Shown here one piece after another: positions 34,978 to 44,285 of a stretch of 64,000 bases of DNA. A program made the position numbers and the translations under genes. Below the pieces are notes generated by a model, which worked only from the letters and a program-made list of their open reading frames with translations, was not told the DNA's origin and made no database searches. This DNA comes from G965195345 sp965277625. Lineage in GTDB: Bacteria; Pseudomonadota; Gammaproteobacteria; CAKMZV01. Location of the stretch: contig OZ255827.1 of NCBI GenBank assembly GCA_965277625.1, positions 1,798,001 through 1,862,000 of the forward strand, in the 5' to 3' direction. Each line of letters starts with the position of its first letter. Within the stretch, counting starts at the first letter, position 1.

Positions 34978-35624
34978 AAGTTGGTGATATTATGACCCAT
35001 GTGCATGCCTTTTTTCTCAAATTTAGTCATAGGGCGTTGGTGGTTTATAGGATGATCCAAAGGACAGAATCGATGATCAGCTTCAATTGTCTCACGCATA
35101 ATGATGCCGTACGCTTCCCAATCGGTCGCCAATTGAAAAACCCCAGACGGGGCTAAAACTCGGTGGACGAGATTTAAAAATGAGGCTTGTACAATGCGTC
35201 TTTTATGGTGACGCCGTTTGTGCCAAGGATCAGGAAATAGTAATAGGAGTTTGGCAACCGACTGATCTGCCAAACTATCTTGTAATACATCCGTGGCATC
35301 ATGACGGATGAATCGAATGTTTTCTAACCCTTTGCTGTGCGCTTTATGGCAGGCTTTAATCACCCCTGGCAAATGAACTTCAATACCCAGAAAATTATGA
35401 TGGGGTTGTGACTCGGCCATGGCAATCAGCGAATCACCCATACCAAAACCGACTTCAACAATGAGTGGTTGAGGTTGGGCATAATAGCTTTGAATGTCGA
35501 TGGGTTGAGATTGATACTCAATGCCCAAAATTTGCCAATGCTTGAGCCAATTTGATTGCTGTGATTGGCTGATTCTGCCTTGTCTTAAAACAAAACTGCG
35601 GTTGCTCTTTTTACAACTTAGCAT
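34959..35624 (-). CDS. trmB: tRNA (guanine-N7)-methyltransferase
   Basis: SAM-dependent enzyme that makes m7G46 in the tRNA variable loop. 221 residues with the SAM-binding VEVGFGMGDSLIAMA, the FLGIEVHLPGV strand, the family motif LFPDPWHKRRHHKRRI and the C-terminal TKFEKKGMHMGH. It follows thiG by seven bases, an arrangement seen in other gammaproteobacteria, and its end overlaps the xthA-uraD start. Confidence 0.96.
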   Translation of the reverse strand: MLSCKKSNRSFVLRQGRISQSQQSNWLKHWQILGIEYQSQPIDIQSYYAQPQPLIVEVGFGMGDSLIAMAESQPHHNFLGIEVHLPGVIKACHKAHSKGLENIRFIRHDATDVLQDSLADQSVAKLLLLFPDPWHKRRHHKRRIVQASFLNLVHRVLAPSGVFQLATDWEAYGIIMRETIEADHRFCPLDHPINHQRPMTKFEKKGMHMGHNITNLWYQKI

Positions 35625-35631
35625 GCTTCAC

Positions 35632-36411
35632 TTAGAAAAATAAACCATCAACTGGTGAAGACGCAGAAGCGTAGCGTTTTCTTGGCATACGACCAGCAAG
35701 ATAGGACAAACGTCCAGCTTGCACGCCCAGCTTCATGGCTTGTGCCATTTCTATGGGTTTTTTGGCTGCCGCAATGGCGGTATTCATCAAAACCCCATCA
35801 CAACCCAATTCCATCGCCATTGTCGCATCTGATGCGCAACCGACCCCAGCATCAACCAAGATAGGTACTTCTGCTTGCTCAACAATGGTGCGTATGTTGT
35901 ATGGATTACGAATACCCAAACCCGAACCAATGGGTGCCGCCAATGGCATCACCGCCACACACCCCAGCGCTTCTAAGCGTTTGGCAATGATCGGGTCATC
36001 GCTGGTATAGACCATGACATCAAACCCTTCCGACACCAATATTTTGGTGGCCTCTAATGTGGCTGGGATGTCAGGATACAAAGTTTTTTCATCACCCAAA
36101 ACTTCCAACTTCACCAAACGATAATCGCCCAAAAGTTCACGCGCCAGATGACAAGTTCGAATGGCATCTTTAACCGTGTAACATCCAGCCGTGTTGGGCA
36201 GATAAATGTATTTCTCAGGAGGCAAAAATTGGCGTAAATCATCATCCGATCCTGATTGACCAATATTGGTACGCCTGATCGCAACGGTGATCATTTCAGA
36301 CCCCGTGGCTTCAATCGCTGCAACTGTTTCGGTTAAACTGCTGTACTTTCCAGTGCCCACTAACAACCGCGAGGTCAAAGTATGCTTGCCTATTTTTAAT
36401 GGATCTTTCAT
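35632..36411 (-). CDS. thiG: Thiazole synthase
   Basis: Forms the thiazole phosphate of thiamine from deoxyxylulose phosphate, dehydroglycine (or iminoacetate) and ThiS thiocarboxylate. 259 residues: LTSRLLVGTGKYSS near the start, TVAIRRTNIG, the Schiff-base lysine in VKLEVLGDEKTLYPD, and LVDAGVGCASDATMAMELGCDGVLMNTAIA, which closes the TIM barrel. ThiS is encoded immediately upstream. The other thiamine genes (thiF, thiH or thiO, thiE, thiC) are elsewhere. I saw no thiamine riboswitch before thiS. Confidence 0.96.
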   Translation of the reverse strand: MKDPLKIGKHTLTSRLLVGTGKYSSLTETVAAIEATGSEMITVAIRRTNIGQSGSDDDLRQFLPPEKYIYLPNTAGCYTVKDAIRTCHLARELLGDYRLVKLEVLGDEKTLYPDIPATLEATKILVSEGFDVMVYTSDDPIIAKRLEALGCVAVMPLAAPIGSGLGIRNPYNIRTIVEQAEVPILVDAGVGCASDATMAMELGCDGVLMNTAIAAAKKPIEMAQAMKLGVQAGRLSYLAGRMPRKRYASASSPVDGLFF

Positions 36412-36457
36412 TGAATGTTGTTCCTGTTTATGCGCTTGCGCAAGTCATTTTTGAGCC

Positions 36458-36661
36458 TCAGCCACCGCCAACGGCCTGAATGATTTCCACTCTGTCGTTG
36501 TTTTTTAGGCAGAATTGATCGTATTCTGAACGGCTGACGATACTTTCATTTACCTCAACGGCAATCTTAGAGGGCACCAAATCCAATTGTTTGAGCAACG
36601 CACTGATTGAACCGTCGCCATCGATTGAAAATGCCTCGCCATTCAATACAATTTCAATCAT
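36458..36661 (-). CDS. thiS: Sulfur carrier protein ThiS
   Basis: Ubiquitin-like sulfur donor for thiazole synthesis. 67 residues ending in VGGG, the Gly-Gly tail that is adenylated and converted to thiocarboxylate. The start has the usual IEIVLNGEAFSI, and the body holds VAVEVNESIVSRSEYD, typical of ThiS. The start codon shares one base with the yggT stop (TAATG), so translation is coupled. Confidence 0.94.
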   Translation of the reverse strand: MIEIVLNGEAFSIDGDGSISALLKQLDLVPSKIAVEVNESIVSRSEYDQFCLKNNDRVEIIQAVGGG

Positions 36662-37218
36662 TACATAAATCCTGTTATTGCCATAGCTGGATTAAGAACG
36701 GCAGACTCAAACGTCTTTATGCCAAAAATTATAATCAATGGTGTTAGGTCAACACCTCCAACATCTGGGATAAATCGACGAAAAGGCGCTTCAATCCAAT
36801 AAGTTAATGGAATCAACACCTGCTCAACCAAAGCGTTTTGTTGGGGCACGATCCAGCTCATAAATGCACGAATAAGTACCGCAAAAAACAGAATATTGAG
36901 AAACAGTTGCACACATTTTAAGGCGGTGAAAGCAAGCCCTTGAAGCCAGTAAACTTGAATGACCTCCAATCCAGTAAATAATGCAATTTGAATGAATACC
37001 ACGATGTACATGAGCACCATGGCGGGTAAATCAAACCGACCCACATCTGGCACAAACAATGAAAACAGTCGAACAAAGGGACGAGTAACGCGAATCACGA
37101 ATGAAGCCAATGGGGCATTAGGACTGACATAAACAGCACGCATCATCACTCGCAAAGCGAAAATCATCGCCAAAAAATTGAGAAGAAAGATTCCGATTGA
37201 ACTCAATACTATAGCCAT
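36661..37218 (-). CDS. yggT: YggT family membrane protein
   Basis: Inner-membrane protein of 185 residues from the ATG at 37218, which has a good AGGGTG ribosome site; the longer frame upstream lies within proC. It consists of two YggT repeats, each with helices around a conserved RpF..l.P..g..DL.p block: TRPFVRLFSLFVPDVGRFDLPA and APFRRFIPDVGGVDLTPL. Biochemical function is not established; the family is linked to osmotic stress and cell division. Linkage proC-yggT is very common; here thiS follows with a one-base overlap. Confidence 0.92.
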   Translation of the reverse strand: MAIVLSSIGIFLLNFLAMIFALRVMMRAVYVSPNAPLASFVIRVTRPFVRLFSLFVPDVGRFDLPAMVLMYIVVFIQIALFTGLEVIQVYWLQGLAFTALKCVQLFLNILFFAVLIRAFMSWIVPQQNALVEQVLIPLTYWIEAPFRRFIPDVGGVDLTPLIIIFGIKTFESAVLNPAMAITGFM

Positions 37219-37228
37219 ATTACACCCT

Positions 37229-38041
37229 TTAATTTGCCAATGTCTGCGCGCGTGATTGAGCAGCCCGCATGGCTGAATCAACCGTTTCTGCAAGCCCTTT
37301 TTCGGCCAACTGAATCAGTGCTTGCTCAGTCGTACCCCCTGGTGAGGTGACTTGTTCGCGAAGCACACTTAAGGAATGCTCCGATTCTTTGGCCAATTGT
37401 GCGGCACCTAAGGCGGCTTGAATGACTAAATCGGTCGCCTGTTTTTGAGTAAAGCCCATGGACATTGCGGTTTTTACTTGAGCTTCCATGAAGGCAAAAT
37501 AATAAGCGGGTGCACTGCCTGAAACCGCAGTGATTGCATCCAACATCGTTTCGTCTGGCACCTCGACCACGACCGGCCCCAGACAGTCCAATAGGGCTGG
37601 TACCGCTTTACGCATTGAATCAGAAACTTGGGCGTCGTAATACACGCCCGTCGCACCTTGTGCAATCAGAGCAGGCGTATTGGGCATGGTTCGAATCACT
37701 CTAGCTGCGCCGCAGTTTTTTTGAATGCGTTGAACAGGGATTCCCGCCATGACCGACAGTACCGTCTTATCCGTCCCCAAGTGGCCTAAGCCGTCGGATG
37801 CTTCGTCAAACTTTTGCGGTTTGACAGCTATGATAATCAATGTTGTTTGCTGGGTTAGTGTGGGTAAATCTGGCGCAATTTGTACGCCTTTTCCTTGCCA
37901 AGAAGCTTTTGCTCGTTCACGCACAGGATAAACATAGAGGTTTTGCGGCGGCATGCCATTTTTTAGTAAACCGGCAATCATGGCGCTTGCCATGTTTCCT
38001 ACCCCAATAAATCCAATATTTAACTGCTTCAACTCATTCAT
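37229..38041 (-). CDS. proC: Pyrroline-5-carboxylate reductase
   Basis: Last step of proline synthesis, reducing pyrroline-5-carboxylate with NAD(P)H. 270 residues with the dinucleotide motif IGFIGVGNMASAMIAGLL, the AVKPQ turn, VIRTMPNTPALIAQGATG, and the signature EQVTSPGGTTEQALIQL near the C-terminus. It begins the proC-yggT-thiS-thiG-trmB run. proA, the preceding biosynthetic enzyme, is 7 kb upstream on the same strand. Confidence 0.96.
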   Translation of the reverse strand: MNELKQLNIGFIGVGNMASAMIAGLLKNGMPPQNLYVYPVRERAKASWQGKGVQIAPDLPTLTQQTTLIIIAVKPQKFDEASDGLGHLGTDKTVLSVMAGIPVQRIQKNCGAARVIRTMPNTPALIAQGATGVYYDAQVSDSMRKAVPALLDCLGPVVVEVPDETMLDAITAVSGSAPAYYFAFMEAQVKTAMSMGFTQKQATDLVIQAALGAAQLAKESEHSLSVLREQVTSPGGTTEQALIQLAEKGLAETVDSAMRAAQSRAQTLAN

Positions 38042-38157
38042 TAGTGTTATTGTAAACCTTTATCATTGATGAAACCTTAAACTTCCCTTTTTTTGATCTC
38101 CACGTTTTTCTGATCAGGTTTACCATTGCCGTAACTGACAGTGTAAACAGAATCGCT

Positions 38158-39006
38158 TCATCGCCTCACAATATCTTCAGGGCTGATGATGAATGGTTGG
38201 GCTTCCTTTGCTTGTTTGGGTTGTCCCTTAAAAGCATGACCATAGACGATCTCGTAAGACATGGTGATTTTGCCTGGCTCTTGTGTCTGCTTTGCCAAAA
38301 CCTCATACATCTTTTTCCATAACCCAGGCGGGGTCAAACCATGACGTTTGCCGTGTAAATGGTTGCGCGAACCAACGCCTCGTATGTCATTCAGTGCGGC
38401 ACGACCATCAGTATAACTGACCGACATCATCGTCATATCCATAACGGGGTCAGACAGCCCACAGTGCATCAATAAATCGCCCAAATCGTGCATGTCTATA
38501 AAAGGATTCACATGCTCATAATGCGGATCTGCTACCAGCCAAGCCTGCCTTAACTCCTTCAATGTTTGGGGACCAAAAGTGGCAAAATGAAAAATGCCAT
38601 CGTCCACCAATACCCGCGCCACTTCCTTAAACAGTTTCTCCAAATCATATGACCATTGCAACATTGCATTTGAAGCCACCAGATCCACTTGTTGGTCTTG
38701 AATGGGGAGTTCATGCGCATCCGCCATAACACTTCTGATAGGCTGTACAGCATGTTCATTGAGATGTTGTAGCATCTGTTCGGCAATGTCAATGGCAACC
38801 ACGGTGGCTTGCGGATATTGCGCCAGTAGTTTTTCAGTCAATTTGCCTGTGCCCGCCCCCAAATCAAGAATGTGTTTGGGATCGTTTTTAAAAAAACGCA
38901 ATCGTTCATCCAACTCCATCACCATATGATTTTGCACCACAGCAAAATGATCATAAGTTTGGGCAACTTGGTTAAAACTGCGACTTAATGCGTTTGGGAA
39001 TGCCAT
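38158..39006 (-). CDS. bioC: Malonyl-ACP O-methyltransferase
   Basis: Methylates malonyl-ACP so that it can enter fatty acid synthesis as the pimelate precursor of biotin. 282 residues: SFNQVAQTYDHFAVVQ at the start, SAM motif ILDLGAGTGKLTEKLL, VAIDIAEQMLQ, ADAHELPIQDQQVDLVASNAMLQW and FHFATFGPQTLKELR, all typical of BioC. Its first 22 bases overlap the end of bioH, the enzyme that removes the methyl group again. bioA, bioF, bioB and bioD are not in the window. Confidence 0.94.
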   Translation of the reverse strand: MAFPNALSRSFNQVAQTYDHFAVVQNHMVMELDERLRFFKNDPKHILDLGAGTGKLTEKLLAQYPQATVVAIDIAEQMLQHLNEHAVQPIRSVMADAHELPIQDQQVDLVASNAMLQWSYDLEKLFKEVARVLVDDGIFHFATFGPQTLKELRQAWLVADPHYEHVNPFIDMHDLGDLLMHCGLSDPVMDMTMMSVSYTDGRAALNDIRGVGSRNHLHGKRHGLTPPGLWKKMYEVLAKQTQEPGKITMSYEIVYGHAFKGQPKQAKEAQPFIISPEDIVRR

Positions 39007-39701
39007 GCTTTAATATCCTCGACGAGCTGATCCAATTGTGACAACATTGGCAAATGCCCCCCTGCTCTTTTGACCACAACATATTGCTCAGGCATTTGAG
39101 CGATTTGATCGGCAATCGCAATAGGCACCAAAGCATCTTGCTTAGCAAACCAGAAGCCTGTCTTAACCAGAGATGGTATTGTCAAAATTGGGTGCATCTT
39201 TAACTGTCTTAAATGTTCTAAGCGGTTCAGTAATGTTTGTTTGTTTGCCATTTGACCTTGTTCTGTATCGCTAAAAAATACTTGATCTGCCTGCTGTAAC
39301 AACAACTTTAATGTTTGCTTGGGTTCACCATGGGCGCAGGTGCGATAAAACATTTTCAATGCTCTTTCAGATTGCTGAGCGATTGAACTTTCTAAGTTTT
39401 CAAAAGCGTCCGGAGACATGCCATTCCAATCGGTTTGTTCAATGAAACTGGGATTCGTCGTCACACAAAATATCGATTTCAAAGTCAAATACTGCCCAAG
39501 ATATAATGCCCAATTGCCACCCAATGAATGGCCAATCACGTGGGCATGAGCAGGTATTACCATTTCAGCCATTGCTGATTCAAGCCTGCTATGCTGTTTG
39601 GGTAATTCAATCAGCCGCACTTCATCGATGGCTTGCAATGCAACCACCAGAGGATTATAGCAATCTTTAGGGATGCCCCAACCGGGTAATATGACAATCA
39701 T
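38985..39701 (-). CDS. bioH: Pimeloyl-ACP methyl ester carboxylesterase
   Basis: Alpha/beta hydrolase that cleaves pimeloyl-ACP methyl ester, ending the BioC-BioH route. From the ATG at 39701 it has 238 residues, starting MIVILPGWG just before the first strand; an open frame back to 39785 would run into yhdP. The nucleophile elbow is GHSLGG, the Asp lies in AKQDALVP and the His in AGGHLPML. BioH is inferred from fold plus overlap with bioC; on sequence alone other small esterases would fit. Slightly shorter than E. coli BioH (256). Confidence 0.86.
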   Translation of the reverse strand: MIVILPGWGIPKDCYNPLVVALQAIDEVRLIELPKQHSRLESAMAEMVIPAHAHVIGHSLGGNWALYLGQYLTLKSIFCVTTNPSFIEQTDWNGMSPDAFENLESSIAQQSERALKMFYRTCAHGEPKQTLKLLLQQADQVFFSDTEQGQMANKQTLLNRLEHLRQLKMHPILTIPSLVKTGFWFAKQDALVPIAIADQIAQMPEQYVVVKRAGGHLPMLSQLDQLVEDIKAWHSQTH

Positions 39702-39744
39702 ACTAAGGCTTTGGTACTCAATTATGTTGAATTTTATGAATGGC

Positions 39745-42700
39745 TTATTCTTTATAAATTTTGGGGCTTTCCCAATCGCCTTCAATACGATAGACCTCAG
39801 TCAGTAGGTCGTCGCCCTCTGCTAAATTAAATAATTCATTGGCCAAATAGACGCCAACGCCGACCGGCAGACCGCCAACCAAAGCCGTTATTGGCACCAA
39901 AGTATTGGTGTATTTTGGTGTCACCAAAGCGCGTAGATCATGTTTTTCATTGATGGCATCACTTTGTCCAGTCATATTGATTTCCGCCGCTGGTGTGCGC
40001 ATTTGAAGCTTTTTAACGTTGATGGCACCATGGTTGAGTTCCATTTCCACGAATGAGTCATCGAACAGCATGCCTGCATCGGTTACATCTTTTAAGTCAA
40101 AGTCAAAGCGTCGCTCCAAAACTGACAAATTCAATAAACCAATCAGCCGCCCAAACCCTGGATCGGCATTTTTAACAGAACCGGCTTTAGAGTTTAAATT
40201 AATAACGCCAACTAAATCCTTAAAATGTGGACAGGATAATTGACCTTGCCAATTGATGGCACCATCAGAGCGCACTTCCTGTGCAACATAATTGACATTA
40301 TCAATAGCCAGTAGTTGATTCAGCGTTGCAAGTTTATGACTGTCTAATGTATAAGTTAATGTGTTTGCCTGCGCCATAAAATTATGTTGCGCTTGACCCG
40401 TGATGTTCATATCCGGACCATTTACATTAAAAGACTCAACCCTGACCGTTTGACTGGTTTGAGTTGCATTGGCTGTAAATTGGCCGATATTTTGCTGCCC
40501 AAAAGTAAATTCATCGATTTTGACTGTCGCTTTACGCCACAACGGCGAAGCAAAAGAATGGCACAACTCTGTTAAATTCGGGGCACTTCGAATGATGAAG
40601 AACTTTTCAAAACTTACATTGACATCTTTTTGATCTGGGTCATAGTCAAACGACCCTTTAATGCCTTTGGCCTGAAAATCAACTCCCCACTGATTGGATG
40701 ACAACTGAGCCATCGCTGAAATCTGGTCATAAACCAAATCATCGTATCTGAATTTGTCCGCCTCAATGTAAATAAATTTTGGTTTGGGGAACAGCGAGTC
40801 TTGAGTCAGGTTGCCCTCGCCCGCTGGTTTATAATCGATCCAGTTCTTGATAAAAAGCGTCCATCGATTTGCAGAAACGACGGGCAATCTGATGGCAACA
40901 CCCAAAGCATCCTTGTTTGATGGCATTTCAGGATAGGGTTTGCCTAACCAAATTTGTCCGCTTTCAAATGTCTTTTGTCCATTCGGTTTAGTGAAATACG
41001 CCGCCCCTAATTTTGTCCCTAATGCCACCTCAATAGTCAAGGATTTGGTGGTTTGCTGGGCTTCGATTTCAAGTCGCATTCGATCCTTGATCGCTTTATT
41101 CAAAGGCAATGGCATGGTGCTGGTGATGCCAACCAAATCAGATTGAACGCTAAATCGGCTTGGGTAGTCTGAATCTTCGGGTGGTAGGCGAAATTGACCG
41201 ATAAATGGCGCTTCTCCAGTAATGTTTGGCAACCAAACCGAAGGTTTTAATATGCCATCTACGTCAACCACCAGCCACTTCTCCGCCTCAATCTGTTTAT
41301 GCGTCAAGGTGGCTTTGATCGGTTGATCAAACCAAAAAGCTTCAAGATTATCACTGAATATCCGCTCTGGTGAAAAATGGATAAAACCAGAGAACTGAGT
41401 AAATTTTTCATTGTAGAGTACAAAAAGCGCCTGATCAAAATGCACACTGCCAAATGCTTGAGTTGGGATTAAGTCGGCATCATCTAAACGAATATCCAAA
41501 TTCACATTGGCCGAAACCGTCCCTTGTGATAAGGTTGAATTTTCAATCAATGTTTCAATGCCTACAAGTTCAGCCAATTGCGATGTTTTAAAATAATGAT
41601 CAACCTTTTCAGCATCGGACTTCAATGCGGTTTTTATTGCTAGGCGATCGGTTTTTGCCGTGGTATCAATGGTGATTTTTGTTGTAGAAATGTTGATCCC
41701 GCCGGTTTCACCACTCTGTGCATCAACGGACAACAGGTTTTTGAAATACTTGAGTTCGCCTTGATGAACAAGAATGAGCTTCCAATCAGGCTGTGGTGTA
41801 AGCGTGACCGAATCCAAGTCCAGTTCTATCAGATTATAGTGGTCTGGATGGTCGGCTTCATTGATTGACTGAGGGGTGCCTTTTAAGCCTAATTTAAATT
41901 TTTTAATGTGCCCACTGATAAAATTATTCTGAATCCAACGGTAAGCATCTTTATTCATGGTCCCATCAGGCAACCATGCTTTGCTTTCTCTAACACTCAG
42001 TGAGTCCGCTTTAATGACCACATCAAGTATGGGTGCGCTCAGGGGCTGTTTTACACTCAAATCCACTGTGACATGGGTATCTTCAAGTGATTGGGCGGAA
42101 GCTTTTTCAAATTCCAAGGTTGTTGGATCAAATAATGTCCCTTTGGTTACCCCTTCAATGGTCAGATTTTTAAGTTGTTTGGTTGCACTATATAAATCGG
42201 GAATGAACCATTTAAGCATGTCAGAGTTCATTTTCAAACGGCCTACTTTCTCAGCATAATCGTATTGAATATCTAATGGTCCAACATGCTTAAACGACTC
42301 TAAATCGGCATTAACAGCAAAGCCTTTAACGTCCAAAAACATGGTTTCAACTTCAAAACTACCTAAGTTCATGGCAAGATCAAAGGACTCCATGCGACCA
42401 GCCAATTCCAAGGAGTTCAAATCAGTGCCTTTAAACATCTTGGAAATGGGTTTTAGATCAAGAGCGTCCACCTCAATCTTTAACAAATCATCGGTTTGTT
42501 GAATCCTAATTGGTTGCTGTAACTGAAAATCTCCGATGTGAATGTACTTGATTGAATGTTCTCCATGCCCATTTAAGCGTAGCTCTGAATGTATAGATTT
42601 AAAATTTTGATCGGTCAAATTCCAATCGCCGAATACATTTAAATCGACGGCCTCCTGATCTTCCAACCATAGCCCTTCTAAACCAATATGTTTGGCAAGT

Positions 42701-43368
42701 ATGCTGTCTTCATAGACGATTTCTGGTATGACCATACTAAACGTCCACTGGTCATTTTGTTGCAAATACGCATTGAACCAAACTTTAGTCATTTCTAATT
42801 CTGGCGTTTGAGCCTGCATATGTATGGTTATATTGGGCTGTGGTTCTCGCGTATAAGCCAATTGATTTATGTTGATTTTATGGTTTTTGATTTCATCGAC
42901 AAATGTCAGGGTATTAACCGAGATGAGCTGCCAATCCGAAATGAACCGCAACAATTGCAATTCTTTTGGCAATGAAGAAATATTCCACGAAAACGGCTTG
43001 CTTTCATCCGCCTTATCAGCAGATGGTCTGTACGATACGTGCACATCGTTAAACACAACGGACGATAACCCAGTTTTAAAAATATTGGGAAACAAAGATA
43101 AATCTAAAGCCAAATGATCGACCCAAATAGTCGCTTGCTCTGTCACCACCTTGATATGATCAAAACTGAGCACCCAGTGATTAAATTGGGTGTTAAGCGC
43201 TGCTCGTTTATAGCGAATATCAATGCCTAAGTTGTTCTGAATCAGTTGACGAATAACAATCGGCTTATCCTTAACCCATTGCACCACAACTCGTGTGCCA
43301 ATGGTCATAGCATTGAGCAGAATAAGCAAGGCTAATAAACTGATGGTTAAATAAAGCCGAAACCTCAT
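39745..43368 (-). CDS. yhdP: YhdP family AsmA-like protein
   Basis: A 1207-residue envelope protein of the YhdP/AsmA-like family (E. coli YhdP 1266 residues), implicated in moving phospholipid between inner and outer membranes. It has one N-terminal membrane segment (about 5-24), then a very long periplasmic beta-rich region. The DUF3971 stretch lies in the first half, and the AsmA-like C-terminal signature RLIGLLNLSVLERRFDFDLKD and LNHGAINVKKLQMRTPAAEINMTGQ lies near the end. The ATG at 43368 places the helix at the N-terminus; an earlier frame overlaps rlmH. It lies between rlmH and bioH with short gaps. Confidence 0.9.
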   Translation of the reverse strand: MRFRLYLTISLLALLILLNAMTIGTRVVVQWVKDKPIVIRQLIQNNLGIDIRYKRAALNTQFNHWVLSFDHIKVVTEQATIWVDHLALDLSLFPNIFKTGLSSVVFNDVHVSYRPSADKADESKPFSWNISSLPKELQLLRFISDWQLISVNTLTFVDEIKNHKININQLAYTREPQPNITIHMQAQTPELEMTKVWFNAYLQQNDQWTFSMVIPEIVYEDSILAKHIGLEGLWLEDQEAVDLNVFGDWNLTDQNFKSIHSELRLNGHGEHSIKYIHIGDFQLQQPIRIQQTDDLLKIEVDALDLKPISKMFKGTDLNSLELAGRMESFDLAMNLGSFEVETMFLDVKGFAVNADLESFKHVGPLDIQYDYAEKVGRLKMNSDMLKWFIPDLYSATKQLKNLTIEGVTKGTLFDPTTLEFEKASAQSLEDTHVTVDLSVKQPLSAPILDVVIKADSLSVRESKAWLPDGTMNKDAYRWIQNNFISGHIKKFKLGLKGTPQSINEADHPDHYNLIELDLDSVTLTPQPDWKLILVHQGELKYFKNLLSVDAQSGETGGINISTTKITIDTTAKTDRLAIKTALKSDAEKVDHYFKTSQLAELVGIETLIENSTLSQGTVSANVNLDIRLDDADLIPTQAFGSVHFDQALFVLYNEKFTQFSGFIHFSPERIFSDNLEAFWFDQPIKATLTHKQIEAEKWLVVDVDGILKPSVWLPNITGEAPFIGQFRLPPEDSDYPSRFSVQSDLVGITSTMPLPLNKAIKDRMRLEIEAQQTTKSLTIEVALGTKLGAAYFTKPNGQKTFESGQIWLGKPYPEMPSNKDALGVAIRLPVVSANRWTLFIKNWIDYKPAGEGNLTQDSLFPKPKFIYIEADKFRYDDLVYDQISAMAQLSSNQWGVDFQAKGIKGSFDYDPDQKDVNVSFEKFFIIRSAPNLTELCHSFASPLWRKATVKIDEFTFGQQNIGQFTANATQTSQTVRVESFNVNGPDMNITGQAQHNFMAQANTLTYTLDSHKLATLNQLLAIDNVNYVAQEVRSDGAINWQGQLSCPHFKDLVGVINLNSKAGSVKNADPGFGRLIGLLNLSVLERRFDFDLKDVTDAGMLFDDSFVEMELNHGAINVKKLQMRTPAAEINMTGQSDAINEKHDLRALVTPKYTNTLVPITALVGGLPVGVGVYLANELFNLAEGDDLLTEVYRIEGDWESPKIYKE

Positions 43369-43376
43369 CAATCGAC

Positions 43377-43844
43377 CTAATGATGATAGGGATGGTTGGC
43401 ATGGATGCATGAGGCTCTATACAATTGCTCAACCAAGAGCAATCGAGCCAATCCGTGGGGTAGGGTCAATGCCGATAATGACAGCTTTTGCGAGCAATGA
43501 TTCAGCACTTCTTCTGACAGCCCATCGGCACCACCAATGATAAAACAAGGATCGTTCTTTTGTTCTAACAACTGGGCGATTTTTTGCGCAAACGCCATAG
43601 AATCAAGCGCCATGGCTTCAACGCATAAGGCCACCGGCACGACGTTTTGCGGTAATTTTTCTAGTATTTTTTCGCCTTCTTTTTTGCGACGCATCGAAGC
43701 CGATTGTTTGTCAATGGTTTTGGGCGAGGCGATTTCGGTGAGTTGAATGTCGTAAGGCTTGTGTGTGCGTTTTGAATACATCTGTACTGACTCATAAACC
43801 CAATTTGGTTGCTTATGTCCAACAGCTATGATGTGAATACTCAT
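43377..43844 (-). CDS. rlmH: 23S rRNA pseudouridine-1915 N3-methyltransferase
   Basis: SPOUT-class methyltransferase that modifies helix 69 of 23S rRNA. 155 residues beginning MSIHIIAVGHK; SAM-knot elements FIIGGADGLSEEVL and the C-terminal LTLPHGLARLLLVEQLYRA plus NHPYHH are diagnostic. The ATG at 43844 has an AAGG ribosome site; a TTG two codons earlier is ignored. It follows rsfS as in most gammaproteobacteria. Confidence 0.96.
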   Translation of the reverse strand: MSIHIIAVGHKQPNWVYESVQMYSKRTHKPYDIQLTEIASPKTIDKQSASMRRKKEGEKILEKLPQNVVPVALCVEAMALDSMAFAQKIAQLLEQKNDPCFIIGGADGLSEEVLNHCSQKLSLSALTLPHGLARLLLVEQLYRASCIHANHPYHH

Positions 43845-43892
43845 GTGCAACCTTGAACCCTGGTTGTGAATACCTGTAAACGCCCCATATTT

Positions 43893-44285
43893 TTACGCTT
43901 TTGTTTCGGTCGTCCGCTGAGCAGGTATGACTGACCATAATTTTTCTAAGGCGTAGAGATCACGAGTTTCGGGCAACATGATGTGCACAATAACATCCAT
44001 ACAATCAATTAAAACCCATTCTCCTGACTCAGTGCCTTCCATTGAAGGTGAATTCTTGTGTTGACGCTTATAGTCCAATGCCAAAGCCTCTGCTGTCGCA
44101 ACTACGTGGCGCGCAGAACGACCTGAAACAATGATCATCCAGTCCGTGAAATCACACAGCTCTCTGACGTCTATGATTTGCATATCACTGGCCTTCATGG
44201 CGTCTAATATATGGGTAATATCAGTGATTTCTTTAGGCGGATTTAATTGATCTTGCGCTGATGGTTGGGGTTTCTCTGCTGTCAT
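43893..44285 (-). CDS. rsfS: Ribosomal silencing factor RsfS
   Basis: Binds uL14 of the large subunit and blocks subunit joining in starved cells. 130 residues from the ATG at 44285, which overlaps the nadD stop as ATGA. The conserved core is seen in IIDVRELCDFTDWMIIVSGRSARHV, EGTESGEWVLIDCMDVIVHIM and YALEKLW. Part of the nadD-rsfS-rlmH cluster. Confidence 0.95.
   Translation of the reverse strand: MTAEKPQPSAQDQLNPPKEITDITHILDAMKASDMQIIDVRELCDFTDWMIIVSGRSARHVVATAEALALDYKRQHKNSPSMEGTESGEWVLIDCMDVIVHIMLPETRDLYALEKLWSVIPAQRTTETKA

Noticed and set aside
36662..37293. Thiamine riboswitch before thiS
   Set aside because: The upstream sequence is coding (yggT, proC) with one-base or short overlaps, and no THI-box consensus was seen.
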